From positions 78,355-142,354 of the forward strand of contig CAMLJM010000002.1 of assembly GCA_946480475.1 (NCBI GenBank): DNA of 64,000 bases, read 5' to 3'. Below are positions 7,975-17,359 of the stretch, in pieces. Below the pieces are notes generated by a model. It ran no database searches. It saw nothing but the letters and a program-made list of their open reading frames with translations, and was not told where the DNA came from. Within the stretch, counting starts at the first letter, position 1; the number at the start of each line of letters is the position of its first letter. The position numbers were made by a program, and so were the translations under genes. This stretch comes from an uncultured Alphaproteobacteria bacterium (lineage in GTDB: Bacteria; Pseudomonadota; Alphaproteobacteria; Micavibrionales; Micavibrionaceae).

Positions 7975-9024
7975 ATGACGAGTACAAAACCATTCCTGAA
8001 CGTCTTAGCAGGACAAACCGAAACCATACCGCCGATATGGCTGATGCGTCAGGCAGGGCGTTATTTGCCTGAGTACCAAGAAGTGCGTGCAAAGGCTGGC
8101 GGTTTTCTGGATCTGGTATTTAATCCAGAGCTTGCTGCAGAAGTAACATTGCAGCCCTTACGCCGGTTCCAATTTGATGCCGCTATACTGTTTTCAGATA
8201 TTCTGGTTGTGCCCCAGGCCGTGAATTGTGCCGTATGTTTTGATACTGGCGAAGGGCCGCGGCTTGAAGCTGTCGATGATAAATTTATTGATGGTTTGGG
8301 TCAGTTACCTTTTAAGCTTGATGTATTTAACCCCGTATTTGAAACAGTTTCCCGCATCGCTGAGAGAATGGATGCCGAGGGCTTTGATCAGGCGGCTCTC
8401 ATCGGTTTTGCAGGATCGCCGTGGACAGTTGCCTGCTACATGATCGAAGGCGGCGGTAGCACGGATTACAAAACAGCATTGCAGTGGGTACGAGAAAAAC
8501 CTGAAAGCTTGCAGAAGTTGTGTGACGCGCTTGCTGATGTCACAGCGGCGTATTTGATCAAGCAAGTGGGCGCGGGGGCAGAAGCGCTGCAGTTATTTGA
8601 CAGTTGGGCAGGTTTGCTGACTGAGACAGAAGATTTTGAGCGTTGGGTTATTGAGCCCACATGCCGCGTTATTGACCGTGTTCGTCAATATTGTCCGGAT
8701 ACACCGATCATTGGTTTTCCCCGTGGTGCTGGCCCACATTACAAACTTTACGCTGAAGAAGTCGATATACAGATGTTAAGTCTTGACCAGCACGTCACAA
8801 TGGTCAAGGCGCGCAAGTATCAGGATATTGTCCCTGTTCAGGGTAATCTGGATCCTTCGATTTTGTTGTCAGGCGAAGGGTTGGAAAAAGCTATCGACGA
8901 CATTCTGGATGGTTTGTCCGCTGGTCCGCATGTGTTTAACCTGGGTCACGGGATCATTAAAGAAACGCCGCCTGAACATGTTTCACGTCTGGTAAATCAT
9001 ATTCGCGCACGGGGTGCTGTATGA
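7975..9024 (+). CDS. hemE: uroporphyrinogen decarboxylase
   Basis: This 349-residue protein contains WLMRQAGRYLPEY at residues 22-34, the URO-D signature carrying substrate-contacting Arg residues, and IGFPRGAG in the second half. FAGSPWTVACYMIEGGGS is also conserved. It decarboxylates the four acetate side chains of uroporphyrinogen III to give coproporphyrinogen III. It is the first gene right of the origin candidate and leads a hemE-hemH-hemJ operon; its stop overlaps the hemH start by 4 nt. Confidence 0.98.
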   Translation: MTSTKPFLNVLAGQTETIPPIWLMRQAGRYLPEYQEVRAKAGGFLDLVFNPELAAEVTLQPLRRFQFDAAILFSDILVVPQAVNCAVCFDTGEGPRLEAVDDKFIDGLGQLPFKLDVFNPVFETVSRIAERMDAEGFDQAALIGFAGSPWTVACYMIEGGGSTDYKTALQWVREKPESLQKLCDALADVTAAYLIKQVGAGAEALQLFDSWAGLLTETEDFERWVIEPTCRVIDRVRQYCPDTPIIGFPRGAGPHYKLYAEEVDIQMLSLDQHVTMVKARKYQDIVPVQGNLDPSILLSGEGLEKAIDDILDGLSAGPHVFNLGHGIIKETPPEHVSRLVNHIRARGAV

Positions 9025-10124
9025 AAAAAAATATAGCTGTTGTTCTTTTTAATCTCGGCGGCCCGGATAAGGCTGAAAGTATTCGGCCCTTTCTGTTCAA
9101 TTTTTTCATGGATAAAAACATTATCCGCTTGCCGTTACCGCTACGTTTCACCATTGCAACTTTGATCGCTCATCGCCGGTCAAAGAAGGAAGCGGGAAGC
9201 AGTTATGGGCTGTTAGGCGGTGGATCACCCTTGTTGGAAAATACGCAGGCACAGGCCGATGCCTTGCAACAGGTCCTGAATGAACGCCAAGATGCTGTCT
9301 ATAACGTATTTGTTTGCATGCGTTATTGGCATCCGCGCGCAAAAGATGTTGTTCGCAAGGTAGCTGCCAGCAATCCGGATCGTGTTGTTTTGTTGCCGCT
9401 TTACCCGCAATATTCGACAACGACGACAAGATCATCTTTACAGGAATGGAATCGTTTTGCTGCGCAGACAGGATTGAATGTGCCCACATCCATGATTTGT
9501 TGTTATCCAGAAACGCGTGGATTTATTAATGCTTCGGCTGAGAATGTGCGAAATGCTTATGAAGCTGCTTGTCTTGCGACAAAAGATCAGGGATTGCCCT
9601 TGCCGCGCATCCTTTTCTCGGCGCATGGTTTGCCGGAAGATGTAATTACTGATGGGGATCCTTATCAAGCACAGTGCGAGCAATCAGCGCGTGCGATTGC
9701 GCGTGCGACAGGTATTGAGGGATTGGACTGGAATATTTGTTATCAAAGCCGCGTGGGTCCTAAGAAATGGATAGGCCCCAGCACCAGTGAGGAAATCGCC
9801 CGTGCGGCAAAATATAGAGTCCCTCTCATTATCTATCCGCATGCTTTCGTTAGTGAACATGTCGAGACGCTAGTAGAGATTGAAATTGAATACCGCCATG
9901 AGGCTGAAATGCTGGGCGTACCCTACTTTGCGAGAGTGCCGACAGTCAGTGCCGATAAGCTGTTTATTGACGATCTGGCGAGCCTTGTGGCCTCGCATGC
10001 GCGTCAGTCCGGTATTTACCCGGCAGGTGGCAATCGCGTCTGCCCGTTATCATCTAAACGTTGCTGTATGTCAGAATGTACCGTTATTACCGGAGGATTG
10101 CAGAATGAGTGCGTGGCTGCTTGA
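9021..10124 (+). CDS. hemH: ferrochelatase
   Basis: This 367-residue protein starts MKKNIAVVLFNLGGPDKAES, the canonical ferrochelatase N-terminus. It contains the metal-site histidine in LFSAHGLPEDVITDGDPY and the conserved WNICYQSRVGPKKWIGP. It inserts Fe2+ into protoporphyrin IX. The C-terminal tail is cysteine-rich (CPLSSKRCCMSEC, then one more Cys near the end). Some bacterial and animal ferrochelatases, including Caulobacter's, carry a [2Fe-2S] cluster, so cluster binding here is plausible but unproven. ATGA overlap with hemE; its 3' end overlaps hemJ by 20 nt. Confidence 0.97.
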   Translation: MKKNIAVVLFNLGGPDKAESIRPFLFNFFMDKNIIRLPLPLRFTIATLIAHRRSKKEAGSSYGLLGGGSPLLENTQAQADALQQVLNERQDAVYNVFVCMRYWHPRAKDVVRKVAASNPDRVVLLPLYPQYSTTTTRSSLQEWNRFAAQTGLNVPTSMICCYPETRGFINASAENVRNAYEAACLATKDQGLPLPRILFSAHGLPEDVITDGDPYQAQCEQSARAIARATGIEGLDWNICYQSRVGPKKWIGPSTSEEIARAAKYRVPLIIYPHAFVSEHVETLVEIEIEYRHEAEMLGVPYFARVPTVSADKLFIDDLASLVASHARQSGIYPAGGNRVCPLSSKRCCMSECTVITGGLQNECVAA

Positions 10125-10551
10125 GAATTATGCATGGCTTAAAGCCTTCCACATTATTTCACTGGTCGCCTGGATGGCAGGCATGTTCTATCTGCCCCGG
10201 CTTTTTGCTTATCATGCTGACTCTGAAAAGGGTTCGGAGAAATCCGAAACGTTCAAGGTGATGGAGAGGCGTCTGCTGCGTATTATTATTAATCCGGCAA
10301 TGATATCGACATTTGTATTTGGCGGCTTAATGATCGCGGCCAACCCGATGATCATGCAAAACGGATGGATTCACGTGAAACTTTTTCTAGTTTTGTTGAT
10401 GACTGCCTGTCATGGCTTTTTTGCACGTTGGCGCAAGGTATTCTTGCGTGACGAAAACAAGCGGCCTGCAAAGTTCTATAAAATCTGGAATGAGGTTCCA
10501 ACGCTGCTAATGATCGGGATTATTATTCTGGCGGTTGTTAAGCCATTTTAA
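10105..10551 (+). CDS. hemJ: protoporphyrinogen IX oxidase HemJ
   Basis: The start ATG 10105 is fixed by CGGAGGA at 10091-10097, 7 nt upstream, inside the hemH coding region. The 148-residue product has four predicted membrane helices. The first carries the conserved His of the family in LKAFHIISLVAWMAGMFYLP, followed by RLFAYHA, and a later helix has HVKLFLVLLMTACHGFFARW. HemJ is the oxygen-independent type of protoporphyrinogen oxidase, common in Alphaproteobacteria, and works directly before ferrochelatase. Its stop overlaps the stop of the convergent minus-strand gene by 4 nt. Confidence 0.95.
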   Translation: MSAWLLENYAWLKAFHIISLVAWMAGMFYLPRLFAYHADSEKGSEKSETFKVMERRLLRIIINPAMISTFVFGGLMIAANPMIMQNGWIHVKLFLVLLMTACHGFFARWRKVFLRDENKRPAKFYKIWNEVPTLLMIGIIILAVVKPF

Positions 10552-11444
10552 TGCAGATTGAAGGCTGACAGTTCCTTGAGCACGGGCGTTCTGCCAACAT
10601 CCTGTTCGACTGTCGCCTGTAAGGTCAAAAGAGAAAGAAGCGGATATACGCCTTTTTCTTCATATTCATTTATAAGGTGGCCTAATTCCCTGTAGCCGTA
10701 GGCGTGAACGGCCAGGCTGTTGAATAGGGGTTTAGCCAGATCTCCGGCCTTGCTTTTATGACCGGCCCAGCGGCGGAATAATTCACCGCTATGTTGCGCC
10801 TCATCCTTGATCTTTGGCTTTTTTGGCTCTGGCAGATAAGAATAATGGCCTGGTTTTGTATCTCTTTTCTCATCAGGGTCGCCATCGCGAAGGGCATAGG
10901 CGGTATGAGCTTGCTCCGCTGTGGCTATGTTCTTTTCGCGGCAGACGGATTCTATCAAGGCCAGGTAGCCACGAGGGCTGGAGATCATGATTCTGTGGTG
11001 TACCGGATCAATATCGACGCCGTGGATGCCTGCGCCAAATTCATTCAGTTCCGTGAAGAAATTGGTAATGGCATTACGAACGATCTTGCTGTTCTTCGAG
11101 ATATCGATCAGTTGCGTATCGGCAATCACCGGGCGCACGCGCAGTGACAGCAAGCCCTTCTCATCGTGATCGCCAAAAATATGGAACTGATCCCTGGTCA
11201 GTTTGAGCAGCCTTGCAGCGGCGCTTTGCGAAAGAGCCTTACCTTCAGGTGTGCGTTGCTCCGACACCTCCTGAGGAAGGTAAATCGCTTCAAAGATAGA
11301 GATGAGGGCCGCATTCAGCGCGTTATAGGAGCGGTAATAGGTGCCGGACACAACCGACGTATCGGGAATATTAGAAGATTTTTCCTGCGTTAGCAGGCTG
11401 TCGCTGTAATGGTTTTCATCAAAGGAAGAGCGGGCGCTTTTCAT
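10548..11444 (-). CDS. unknown protein, paralogue of the upstream gene
   Basis: This 298-residue soluble protein resembles its upstream neighbour. YNALNAALISIFEAIYLPQ parallels LHIIDFSLTNLFETAYAIP, and VDIDPVHHRIMISSPRGYLALIESV parallels IKVDTKRGIIRARDPLALFKAISEV. Both proteins end in Asn-Leu-His. The middle holds a charged, Lys- and Pro-rich linker (SYLPEPKKPKIKDEAQH). There is no signal peptide, membrane helix or catalytic motif I can name. It lies 11 nt after its neighbour in a two-gene minus-strand unit that separates hemJ from rho. Confidence 0.75.
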   Translation of the reverse strand: MKSARSSFDENHYSDSLLTQEKSSNIPDTSVVSGTYYRSYNALNAALISIFEAIYLPQEVSEQRTPEGKALSQSAAARLLKLTRDQFHIFGDHDEKGLLSLRVRPVIADTQLIDISKNSKIVRNAITNFFTELNEFGAGIHGVDIDPVHHRIMISSPRGYLALIESVCREKNIATAEQAHTAYALRDGDPDEKRDTKPGHYSYLPEPKKPKIKDEAQHSGELFRRWAGHKSKAGDLAKPLFNSLAVHAYGYRELGHLINEYEEKGVYPLLSLLTLQATVEQDVGRTPVLKELSAFNLH

Positions 11445-11455
11445 GTAGATGTCCG

Positions 11456-12412
11456 TTAGTGCAGATTTAGCAATGGGTTGGGCGTGTAGGATTTCTCCCT
11501 GCGCAGTTCGTTTCGAATGATGGCCTCCATCTCATCGAGGCGTACCATTGGCGCACTGAACTGAAAACGTTCCCGCATTTGCTCAGCCGCCTGGCAGGCG
11601 TCATCAAGGTGGTTATAGGGGCGAGGCGGCAGATTTTGCAGTGAGACATCCTGTGTGTCTTCTGCGAAAAGATAGTCATGACCGTTGCCGATCTTGCTGG
11701 TACGGTCCATGTCGGCATCATTACATTTCATGAAAGGATCGAAGGCATCTTGCGGCAAAGGTATGGAACGAAACTCTAGCGGGAACGCGGGATCGTCTTC
11801 TCGCATTTTCAATTCGTCTTCTTTGTCTTCCACATTTTCGTTGTGGGCGTGTATGACCTCGCTAATCGCCTTGAAGAGTGCTAGCGGATCGCGGGCGCGG
11901 ATAATGCCTCGTTTGGTATCTACTTTGATCCCATCGACGACGGATGTTGCCAGGGACAGATCTTCCATGAATTCATCAAAGGCGGCCTGCATGCCGGGGT
12001 GCGCATCTTTCAGATCTATATCTTCCCCCTCCAGGTCGGTCATGGTCAGCGTGACGCTGAAATCAGCCCAGTCCTCAAACCCGTCAAAAAGGAAAGAATA
12101 GCTTGTGACCGGATCAAACATGCCCTGCAAGCGGTTAATTTTGCGGTGCTGTAATTCGGTGGCAAAAGTATCCTCAAGCATATCTATCTCTTCAGGCATC
12201 ATCATATCCAGACCGTCGGAAAGACGGTACCTGTCAAGATGCGGAATGGCATAAGCCGTTTCGAACAGATTGGTCAGGGAAAAATCAATGATATGCAGGC
12301 TGCGTGGATAAATGCCATCGTTGCTGGCGTCATATCCGGGGTCTTCCGGGGCGAGATCTGCCTCCGGCGCGGCCGGGACAATAAAGCTGGTTTTTAGGTC
12401 TTTTATTGACAT
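11456..12412 (-). CDS. unknown acidic protein, first gene of a paralogous pair
   Basis: The product is 318 residues, starts MSIKDLKTSFIVPAAPE and is strongly acidic, with many Asp and Glu (for example TMTDLEGEDIDLKDAHPG). It has no signal peptide or membrane segment. It shares an N-terminal helix pattern, a central VD-I-R-F-AI-E motif and the C-terminal NLH with the downstream gene, so the pair probably arose by duplication. Its promoter must share the 400-bp intergenic region with the rho promoter pointing the other way. The function is unknown. Confidence 0.75.
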   Translation of the reverse strand: MSIKDLKTSFIVPAAPEADLAPEDPGYDASNDGIYPRSLHIIDFSLTNLFETAYAIPHLDRYRLSDGLDMMMPEEIDMLEDTFATELQHRKINRLQGMFDPVTSYSFLFDGFEDWADFSVTLTMTDLEGEDIDLKDAHPGMQAAFDEFMEDLSLATSVVDGIKVDTKRGIIRARDPLALFKAISEVIHAHNENVEDKEDELKMREDDPAFPLEFRSIPLPQDAFDPFMKCNDADMDRTSKIGNGHDYLFAEDTQDVSLQNLPPRPYNHLDDACQAAEQMRERFQFSAPMVRLDEMEAIIRNELRREKSYTPNPLLNLH

Positions 12413-12818
12413 GGATACGCGAAAGCCCTGTTTTATGTAATTATGATCTTATTTGTTTTGCCTATTCTAGGGCGGTCTGTCCATAAAAAACAGTGTCTTT
12501 GGTAATTTTCGTGCGAAAGGCCCCCTTCCCTGATTCGATTTTTATTTGACGATAGGTTTCGGTTTGGCTATAACGTCTTTGTCTTATTAAGAAATTCCAC
12601 CAAAATAAGGGTTTAGGACGCGCTCTGTAAGTGGCGCGCAAGGTCAGGCGGAAACGCTGGCTTCAAAGAATAAGACAAAAATTTTTCCAAAAAACGACAA
12701 CTTTTAAAAGAGAAACACTCTAAGACGCCTCATTCCAATCAGAACCCGATGTCCTTGACGGTTCTTAATTCTTCCAATCCCGGATAACTCCCCAGAAAAA
12801 ACGGATTTAAAAAAATTG
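12413..12818. other. rho leader and divergent promoter region
   Basis: This 406-bp non-coding stretch carries a clear plus-strand promoter at 12546-12574, giving rho an untranslated leader of about 240 nt. The distal part, 12660-12818, is rich in A and pyrimidine runs and has no open frame worth calling. A long leader would allow Rho autoregulation, which is known for rho in Escherichia coli; the mechanism here is inference. Confidence 0.6.
12546..12574 (+). promoter_or_regulatory. sigma-70-type promoter for rho
   Basis: TTGACG (12546-12551) and TATAAC (12569-12574) are separated by 17 bp, each one mismatch from consensus. Transcription would begin near 12581, about 240 nt before the rho ATG. 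Confidence 0.65.
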
Positions 12819-14102
12819 ATGAACCTTCAAGATTTGAAAACGAAGTCACCAGCAGACCTTCTGGCATTCGGAGAGGAGCTCGGTATCGAGAACTGCAGTG
12901 CGATGCGCAAACAGGACATGATGTTTGCGATCCTGAAGCAACTGGCGGAGCAGAGCGTACCTATTTCCGGTACGGGCGTTCTGGAAGTGCTGCAAGACGG
13001 CTTCGGTTTCCTGCGCAGCCCTGAAGAAAACTACCTGCCCGGGCCTGACGACATTTACGTCTCCCCGTCCCAGGTGCGCCGTTTTGGCCTGCGTACGGGC
13101 GATATCGTTGATGGGGAGATTCGTGCTCCGAAAGATAACGAGCGTTATTTCGCACTGCTGAAGGTCGGTTCGATTAATGGCGAGGCGCCAGAGAAACTGC
13201 GCCATCGTATCAATTTCGACAACCTGACCCCGCTTTACCCTGAGCGTAAGATCAAGCTGGAACTGGATGATCCAACCAAGAAAAACATGACCCAGCGCGT
13301 GATCGAGCTGGTTTCGCCGCTGGGCTTTGGGCAGCGTGCGCTCATCGTGGCGCCACCGCGTGTCGGTAAAACCATTATGCTGCAGGATGTGGCGCATTCC
13401 ATCATCCAGAACCACCCAGAATCTTACCTGATTATCCTTCTGATTGATGAGCGTCCAGAAGAGGTAACGGACATGGTGCGAAACGTTCTTGATCGCAACC
13501 GCGACAAGGGTGTTCAGGGCGAAGTTATTTCTTCAACCTTCGACGAGCCTGCCACACGTCACGTGGCGGTTGCGGAGATGGTGATGGAGAAAGCCAAACG
13601 CCTGGTTGAGCATAAGCGCGATGTAGTGGTGTTGCTGGATTCCATCACACGTCTGGCGCGTGCTTATAACACCGTAGTGCCATCATCCGGTAAAGTATTG
13701 ACCGGTGGTGTGGACGCCAACGCGCTACAACGTCCGAAGCGTTTCTTTGGTGCGGCGCGTAATACGGAAGAAGGCGGCAGTTTAACCATCATCGCCACCG
13801 CACTGATCGAAACCGGCAGCCGCATGGACGAGGTCATTTTCGAAGAATTCAAAGGTACTGGTAACTCGGAAATCGTGCTGGAACGCAAGATCGCTGACAA
13901 GCGCGTCTTCCCGGCAATTGATATTCAGAAATCAGGCACCCGTAAGGAAGAGCTGCTGGTCACAAAAGATGCCCTCAATAAAATGTACATGCTGCGTCGT
14001 GTTCTGGCGCCGATGGGTACCGTCGATGCGGTTGAATTCCTGATCGATAAGTTGAAAGACACCAAGAATAATGATGATTTCTTCACAAGAATGAATCAGT
14101 AA
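12819..14102 (+). CDS. rho: transcription termination factor Rho
   Basis: The start is ATG 12819, giving [10 protein letters not shown] as in other Rho proteins; the adjacent upstream TTG is not needed. The 427-residue product has the Rho_N helical domain (1-45), the cold-shock-like RNA-binding domain with [20 protein letters not shown] (61-80), Walker A APPRVGKT (178-185), Walker B around [16 protein letters not shown] and the Q-loop/R-loop [20 protein letters not shown]. It is a hexameric RNA helicase that ends untranslated transcripts. Its position right of hemEHJ is typical. A strong hairpin follows. Confidence 0.98.
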   Translation: MNLQDLKTKSPADLLAFGEELGIENCSAMRKQDMMFAILKQLAEQSVPISGTGVLEVLQDGFGFLRSPEENYLPGPDDIYVSPSQVRRFGLRTGDIVDGEIRAPKDNERYFALLKVGSINGEAPEKLRHRINFDNLTPLYPERKIKLELDDPTKKNMTQRVIELVSPLGFGQRALIVAPPRVGKTIMLQDVAHSIIQNHPESYLIILLIDERPEEVTDMVRNVLDRNRDKGVQGEVISSTFDEPATRHVAVAEMVMEKAKRLVEHKRDVVVLLDSITRLARAYNTVVPSSGKVLTGGVDANALQRPKRFFGAARNTEEGGSLTIIATALIETGSRMDEVIFEEFKGTGNSEIVLERKIADKRVFPAIDIQKSGTRKEELLVTKDALNKMYMLRRVLAPMGTVDAVEFLIDKLKDTKNNDDFFTRMNQ

Positions 14103-14108
14103 GAATAA

Positions 14109-14134
14109 AAAACCCCGCAATAAGCGGGGTTTTC
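14109..14134. terminator. bidirectional terminator after rho
   Basis: AACCCCGC (14111-14118) pairs with GCGGGGTT (14124-14131), loop AATAA, with A and T runs on either side. It lies between the convergent rho and secreted-protein operon ends and can serve both. Confidence 0.9.
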
Positions 14135-14140
14135 CAATTG

Positions 14141-15883
14141 TTATTCTTTGCGAACGCAGCGAATCCAGGGCCCGTTGGTACCGCTGGCCGTTTCCTTGGA
14201 TACGCCATAAGAGCCTGGATGTGTGGGGCCGCCATATTTGCCTTGGGCGTCGCTTGTGGTGTTCTGTCCGTGCGTTGAACTCCAGTACAGTTCCCAATCA
14301 ACAATATCCTGCGTTGTAGGCGAGAGGTATGAGGTTATCGTAACAAGTTCGGCCGAGGCAGGCAGAAACCAGTCGGTATAGTTATGTATGGTTAATCCAT
14401 TGCAATAGGCGGCGGCCTGGTGAGGCTGTGTACCACCTGTGCCGGAATCTGAATCGGAAGCCGCCAGTGTGGTGGTATTGCTGGCGCCATCTATCCAGCT
14501 TAAGGAAACGTTGGTTTTTCCTGTGGCGTTGCCGTTATTCCAGGGAACAGAAAGACGTGATCCTGCCGATCCATTGATGGCTGTCGGTACGTAACGTACG
14601 TTTCCGGAGGTATTGTCACCCACGCGGCCGTTATTATTTTCGGCCCAGCAAAAACCCCTGTCATCAGTTTTAATGCCGCAGGTTGAGAGCCAGTTTGCCG
14701 ATATGGAACGCCATGTGCCGCCACCATTAACAGCGACAGGGGCATTTGTGGTATTGGTTGTGTTGTCGCCTAACTGGCCGTAGTCGTTCGTTCCCCAGCA
14801 CATTGCGACGCCATCAGTTCTGATGCCACATGAATGATTATTGCCGACACTGATTTCTTTCCATCTGTAGCCACCACTGACGGCTGTTGGTACCAATACG
14901 GCGGCACCATAAGTGCCATCGCCTATGGCACCGTTGGCGCGGTAGCCCCAGCACCATGCGGTATCATCCGATTTTATCCCGCAACTGTGCTCATACCCTG
15001 CGCTGATACGTTTCCACGCGCCGCCGCCGTTGACGGCTGTGGGCACCAGCCTGTTTGTTCCTTGCGTATTGTCGCCGACAGCGCCAAAGGGGTTATAGCC
15101 CCAGCACCATGCGGTATCATCAGATTTTATTCCGCATGTATGTGCGTATCCGGTGGCAACATATTTCCACGCCCCGCCACCGTTGACCGCCACAGGAACG
15201 TTACTGTTATTCGTTGTGTTGTCGCCTAATTCACCACTGGCATTATTACCCCAGCAGTAAAGGGCATCGTCAGAAGCGCGTATAGCGCATACATGTTCGG
15301 CTTCGTTACCGACGCTGATCATTTTATAGGCTGTGCCGCCGCTTACGGCGACAGGGGCGTCCTGGTCTATATTGTCGCCGTTGCCGAGGGCGCCGTGCCA
15401 GTTTTCACCCCAGCACCATGCCGTATCATCAGATTTTATCCCGCAGGCGATCTGCCATCCGGCCTGTATGCTTTTCCAGGTGCCGCCGCCACTTAGTGCT
15501 GAAGGGACAAGTTGGTTTCCTGTTGTGGCGCCGTTACCGAGCTGTAAGGCGGCGTCAGTGCCCCAGCAGTAAGCGCTGCCATCCAGTTTGATGCCGCAAC
15601 TGGTTTCATCACCCGCTGCCAATACCTGCCACCCCATGGTGCCTGTGCAGTTAGTGCCGTTCCAGAAACGCCCGGCATCGCAACGCGTCGCGTAAACCGG
15701 TTGGTAAGACGGCGGAGAGCATCCCGCGAAAATAGTGCCGTCGGGACAGGTCGACCCTATTGATTCGCACCCTGTCTTGCCTTTGCAGGCCCAGTTCTGT
15801 GCCGCTGTTTCTCCGTGTGCAATAACGATCATTGCAAGAGTGAGGATTGAGAGGAGAAGTGTATTGCGCATTAAATCAGCCAT
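14141..15883 (-). CDS. secreted seven-repeat RCC1 protein with DUF1566-like C-terminus
   Basis: ATG 15883 is chosen because AAGGAGGG precedes it; it also overlaps the upstream stop (TGATG). The 580-residue product has a signal peptide ending near HGETAAQ, then a Cys-rich module (NWACKGKTGC...RCDAGRFWNGTNCTGT). Seven RCC1 blades follow, each with C-(G/A)-I and CWG (the last CWA). The C-terminal domain has YCNGLTIHNYTDWFLPASAEL, YWSS and IRCVR, the pattern of DUF1566/Lcl_C lectin-like domains. The last module is shared with the next three genes. Probably periplasmic or surface-exposed; ligand unknown. Confidence 0.9.
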   Translation of the reverse strand: MADLMRNTLLLSILTLAMIVIAHGETAAQNWACKGKTGCESIGSTCPDGTIFAGCSPPSYQPVYATRCDAGRFWNGTNCTGTMGWQVLAAGDETSCGIKLDGSAYCWGTDAALQLGNGATTGNQLVPSALSGGGTWKSIQAGWQIACGIKSDDTAWCWGENWHGALGNGDNIDQDAPVAVSGGTAYKMISVGNEAEHVCAIRASDDALYCWGNNASGELGDNTTNNSNVPVAVNGGGAWKYVATGYAHTCGIKSDDTAWCWGYNPFGAVGDNTQGTNRLVPTAVNGGGAWKRISAGYEHSCGIKSDDTAWCWGYRANGAIGDGTYGAAVLVPTAVSGGYRWKEISVGNNHSCGIRTDGVAMCWGTNDYGQLGDNTTNTTNAPVAVNGGGTWRSISANWLSTCGIKTDDRGFCWAENNNGRVGDNTSGNVRYVPTAINGSAGSRLSVPWNNGNATGKTNVSLSWIDGASNTTTLAASDSDSGTGGTQPHQAAAYCNGLTIHNYTDWFLPASAELVTITSYLSPTTQDIVDWELYWSSTHGQNTTSDAQGKYGGPTHPGSYGVSKETASGTNGPWIRCVRKE

Positions 15884-16722
15884 CAGTCCCTCCTTATGCA
15901 TCGGATGTGGAAGGTTGTCGTTGTCTTGGCTTGGTTATGGACGCCGCCCTGCGCGGTCGGGTTAACTGTAAAGGCTTGTGTGCTGTCGACTTCTGTAGAA
16001 GTCAGGTATTGTTGCGCCGTTGAGAAGCCGCTGATCGAAGACTGGCTAAAGATTATGCGCAAAGCTTCTGTAACCGCGGGCAAATACCAATCTGTTTTTC
16101 CGTGCATAGACAGATCCTGGCAGTAAGAAGCTGCAGGATGGGCTGTCGATCCGAAAGCGGCGAGCGTAGCCGTCTGGGCTTTGCCATTTAAAGCATCAGT
16201 AGTGCTTCTTGTTGTGCCGGATGATCCCCATGCCAGTGATGCGCGTGTGCCTGTGCATGCTGATCCGCTCCATGTCTGCCCCGCATCGCAACGCGATGCG
16301 TAGAGGGGCTGCTGGTTCGCGGCATCTGGCGAGAAGCCGATAAAGATAGAGCCATCGGGGCAAACATAGCCGATGCTTTTACCTAGAACATTACATTCCT
16401 GAACGCTATTAACGGGGAAAGAAGTCCAGGTGCTGCCGTCGCAATATTCCCATGTTGAGGTGGTGCTGGTAAAACGCATCCTGCCGGTTTTGTTTGTTGT
16501 GCAGCCCGCTGAATCGTTGCCGACCTGAAAGCCAATCTTGCCGCTGTTATCAAAGCTAATAACAGGTTTCCATGTGCCCGAGTCGCATACAAGGGTTTCG
16601 GTGCCTGATTCGTGGTAGTGCCCCCCTGAAAAAGTTGAGCAGGAACTCCCGGCCATCTGAGCCAGCGCGATAGGAGGCATCATTAGAAAGCAGAGCGAGA
16701 AGATTATGAAAAGATTTCTCAT
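15883..16722 (-). CDS. secreted DUF1566-like protein
   Basis: The start is ATG 16722, preceded by AAGGGA, giving MRNLFIIFSLCFLMMPPIALA as the signal peptide. The 279-residue product has an N-terminal Cys module (AGSSCSTFSG...LVCDSGTWKP...FQVGND) and a TGRMRF...WEYCDGSTW element. It continues with CPDGSIFIGFSP...YASRCDAGQTWSGSACTGT, then a DUF1566-like end with YCQDLSMHGKTDWYLPAVTEA and FHIRCIRRD. It lacks propeller blades, so it shows the uninterrupted scaffold into which RCC1 and LamG are inserted in its neighbours. It overlaps the next gene by 1 nt. Confidence 0.85.
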   Translation of the reverse strand: MRNLFIIFSLCFLMMPPIALAQMAGSSCSTFSGGHYHESGTETLVCDSGTWKPVISFDNSGKIGFQVGNDSAGCTTNKTGRMRFTSTTSTWEYCDGSTWTSFPVNSVQECNVLGKSIGYVCPDGSIFIGFSPDAANQQPLYASRCDAGQTWSGSACTGTRASLAWGSSGTTRSTTDALNGKAQTATLAAFGSTAHPAASYCQDLSMHGKTDWYLPAVTEALRIIFSQSSISGFSTAQQYLTSTEVDSTQAFTVNPTAQGGVHNQAKTTTTFHIRCIRRD

Positions 16723-16726
16723 GCGA

Positions 16727-17359
16727 TCAATCCCTTCTGGCGCAACGGATACGGGAAGCCGTATTCTTCGTGGTGTATCCGATATAACTTGGCGATGTGC
16801 CCCTGAAGAAATTCGCATTGCTGCTGTCTACTTCTGACGAGGCCCAGTAATCCGCCGCCGCGAAGTTACCGATAGCGGCGTAGTTAATGTAAACGACGGT
16901 CATTTCATATACGGAGGGTAAATACCAATCCGTGCGTCCATGCACGGCCAAGGTGTCGCAATAGTTTGCGGCATTATGCAGTTGCGTCCCCCCCGTCGAA
17001 GAATCGGAATCTGTGGTGACCAGGGTGTTTGTGTTTGTCTGGCCATTGATGGCGTTTGTAGCGCTTGTGGTTGTGTAATTCGTTGTGCCGCTATTCCAGG
17101 CGTAGGTTGAGGCGCTGCCTGTGCAGGAAGAGCCGTTCCATACGAACCCCCCATCGCAGCGCGTTACGTAGAAAGGAATATTGCCGCCTGTGCAGCCTGC
17201 AAAGACTGTGTCGTCGGGACAGGCGGCGCCGGGCGTGGTGCATCCGGTTTTACCCTTGCAGGCCCAATTTTGTGCTTGCGTTAATGTTGCGCTGAGCGGC
17301 AACAGGAAACCAGTTAACAAAAGAAGAGTGCTCAGGCGCAGTAGACGATTAGATGTCAT
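16727..17359 (-). CDS. short secreted DUF1566-like protein
   Basis: This 210-residue product has a signal peptide (LLRLSTLLLLTGFLLPLSATLTQA). The NWACKGKTGCTTPGAACPDD module is nearly the same as in the 580-residue protein two genes downstream, followed by RCDGGFVWNGSSCTGS and then directly by the C-terminal domain (YCDTLAVHGRTDWYLPSVYEM, DYWASSEVDSS, SRIRCARRD). Compared with the 580-residue protein, the whole RCC1 propeller is missing at the CTG junction. It starts by ATGA overlap with the upstream gene and ends 4 nt before the next start. Confidence 0.85.
   Translation of the reverse strand: MTSNRLLRLSTLLLLTGFLLPLSATLTQAQNWACKGKTGCTTPGAACPDDTVFAGCTGGNIPFYVTRCDGGFVWNGSSCTGSASTYAWNSGTTNYTTTSATNAINGQTNTNTLVTTDSDSSTGGTQLHNAANYCDTLAVHGRTDWYLPSVYEMTVVYINYAAIGNFAAADYWASSEVDSSNANFFRGTSPSYIGYTTKNTASRIRCARRD

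Noticed and set aside
10367..10382. parS-like site in hemJ
   Set aside because: GGATTCACGTGAAACT has three mismatches to the 16-bp consensus and only half of the palindrome is good; it is isolated from the parAB cluster.
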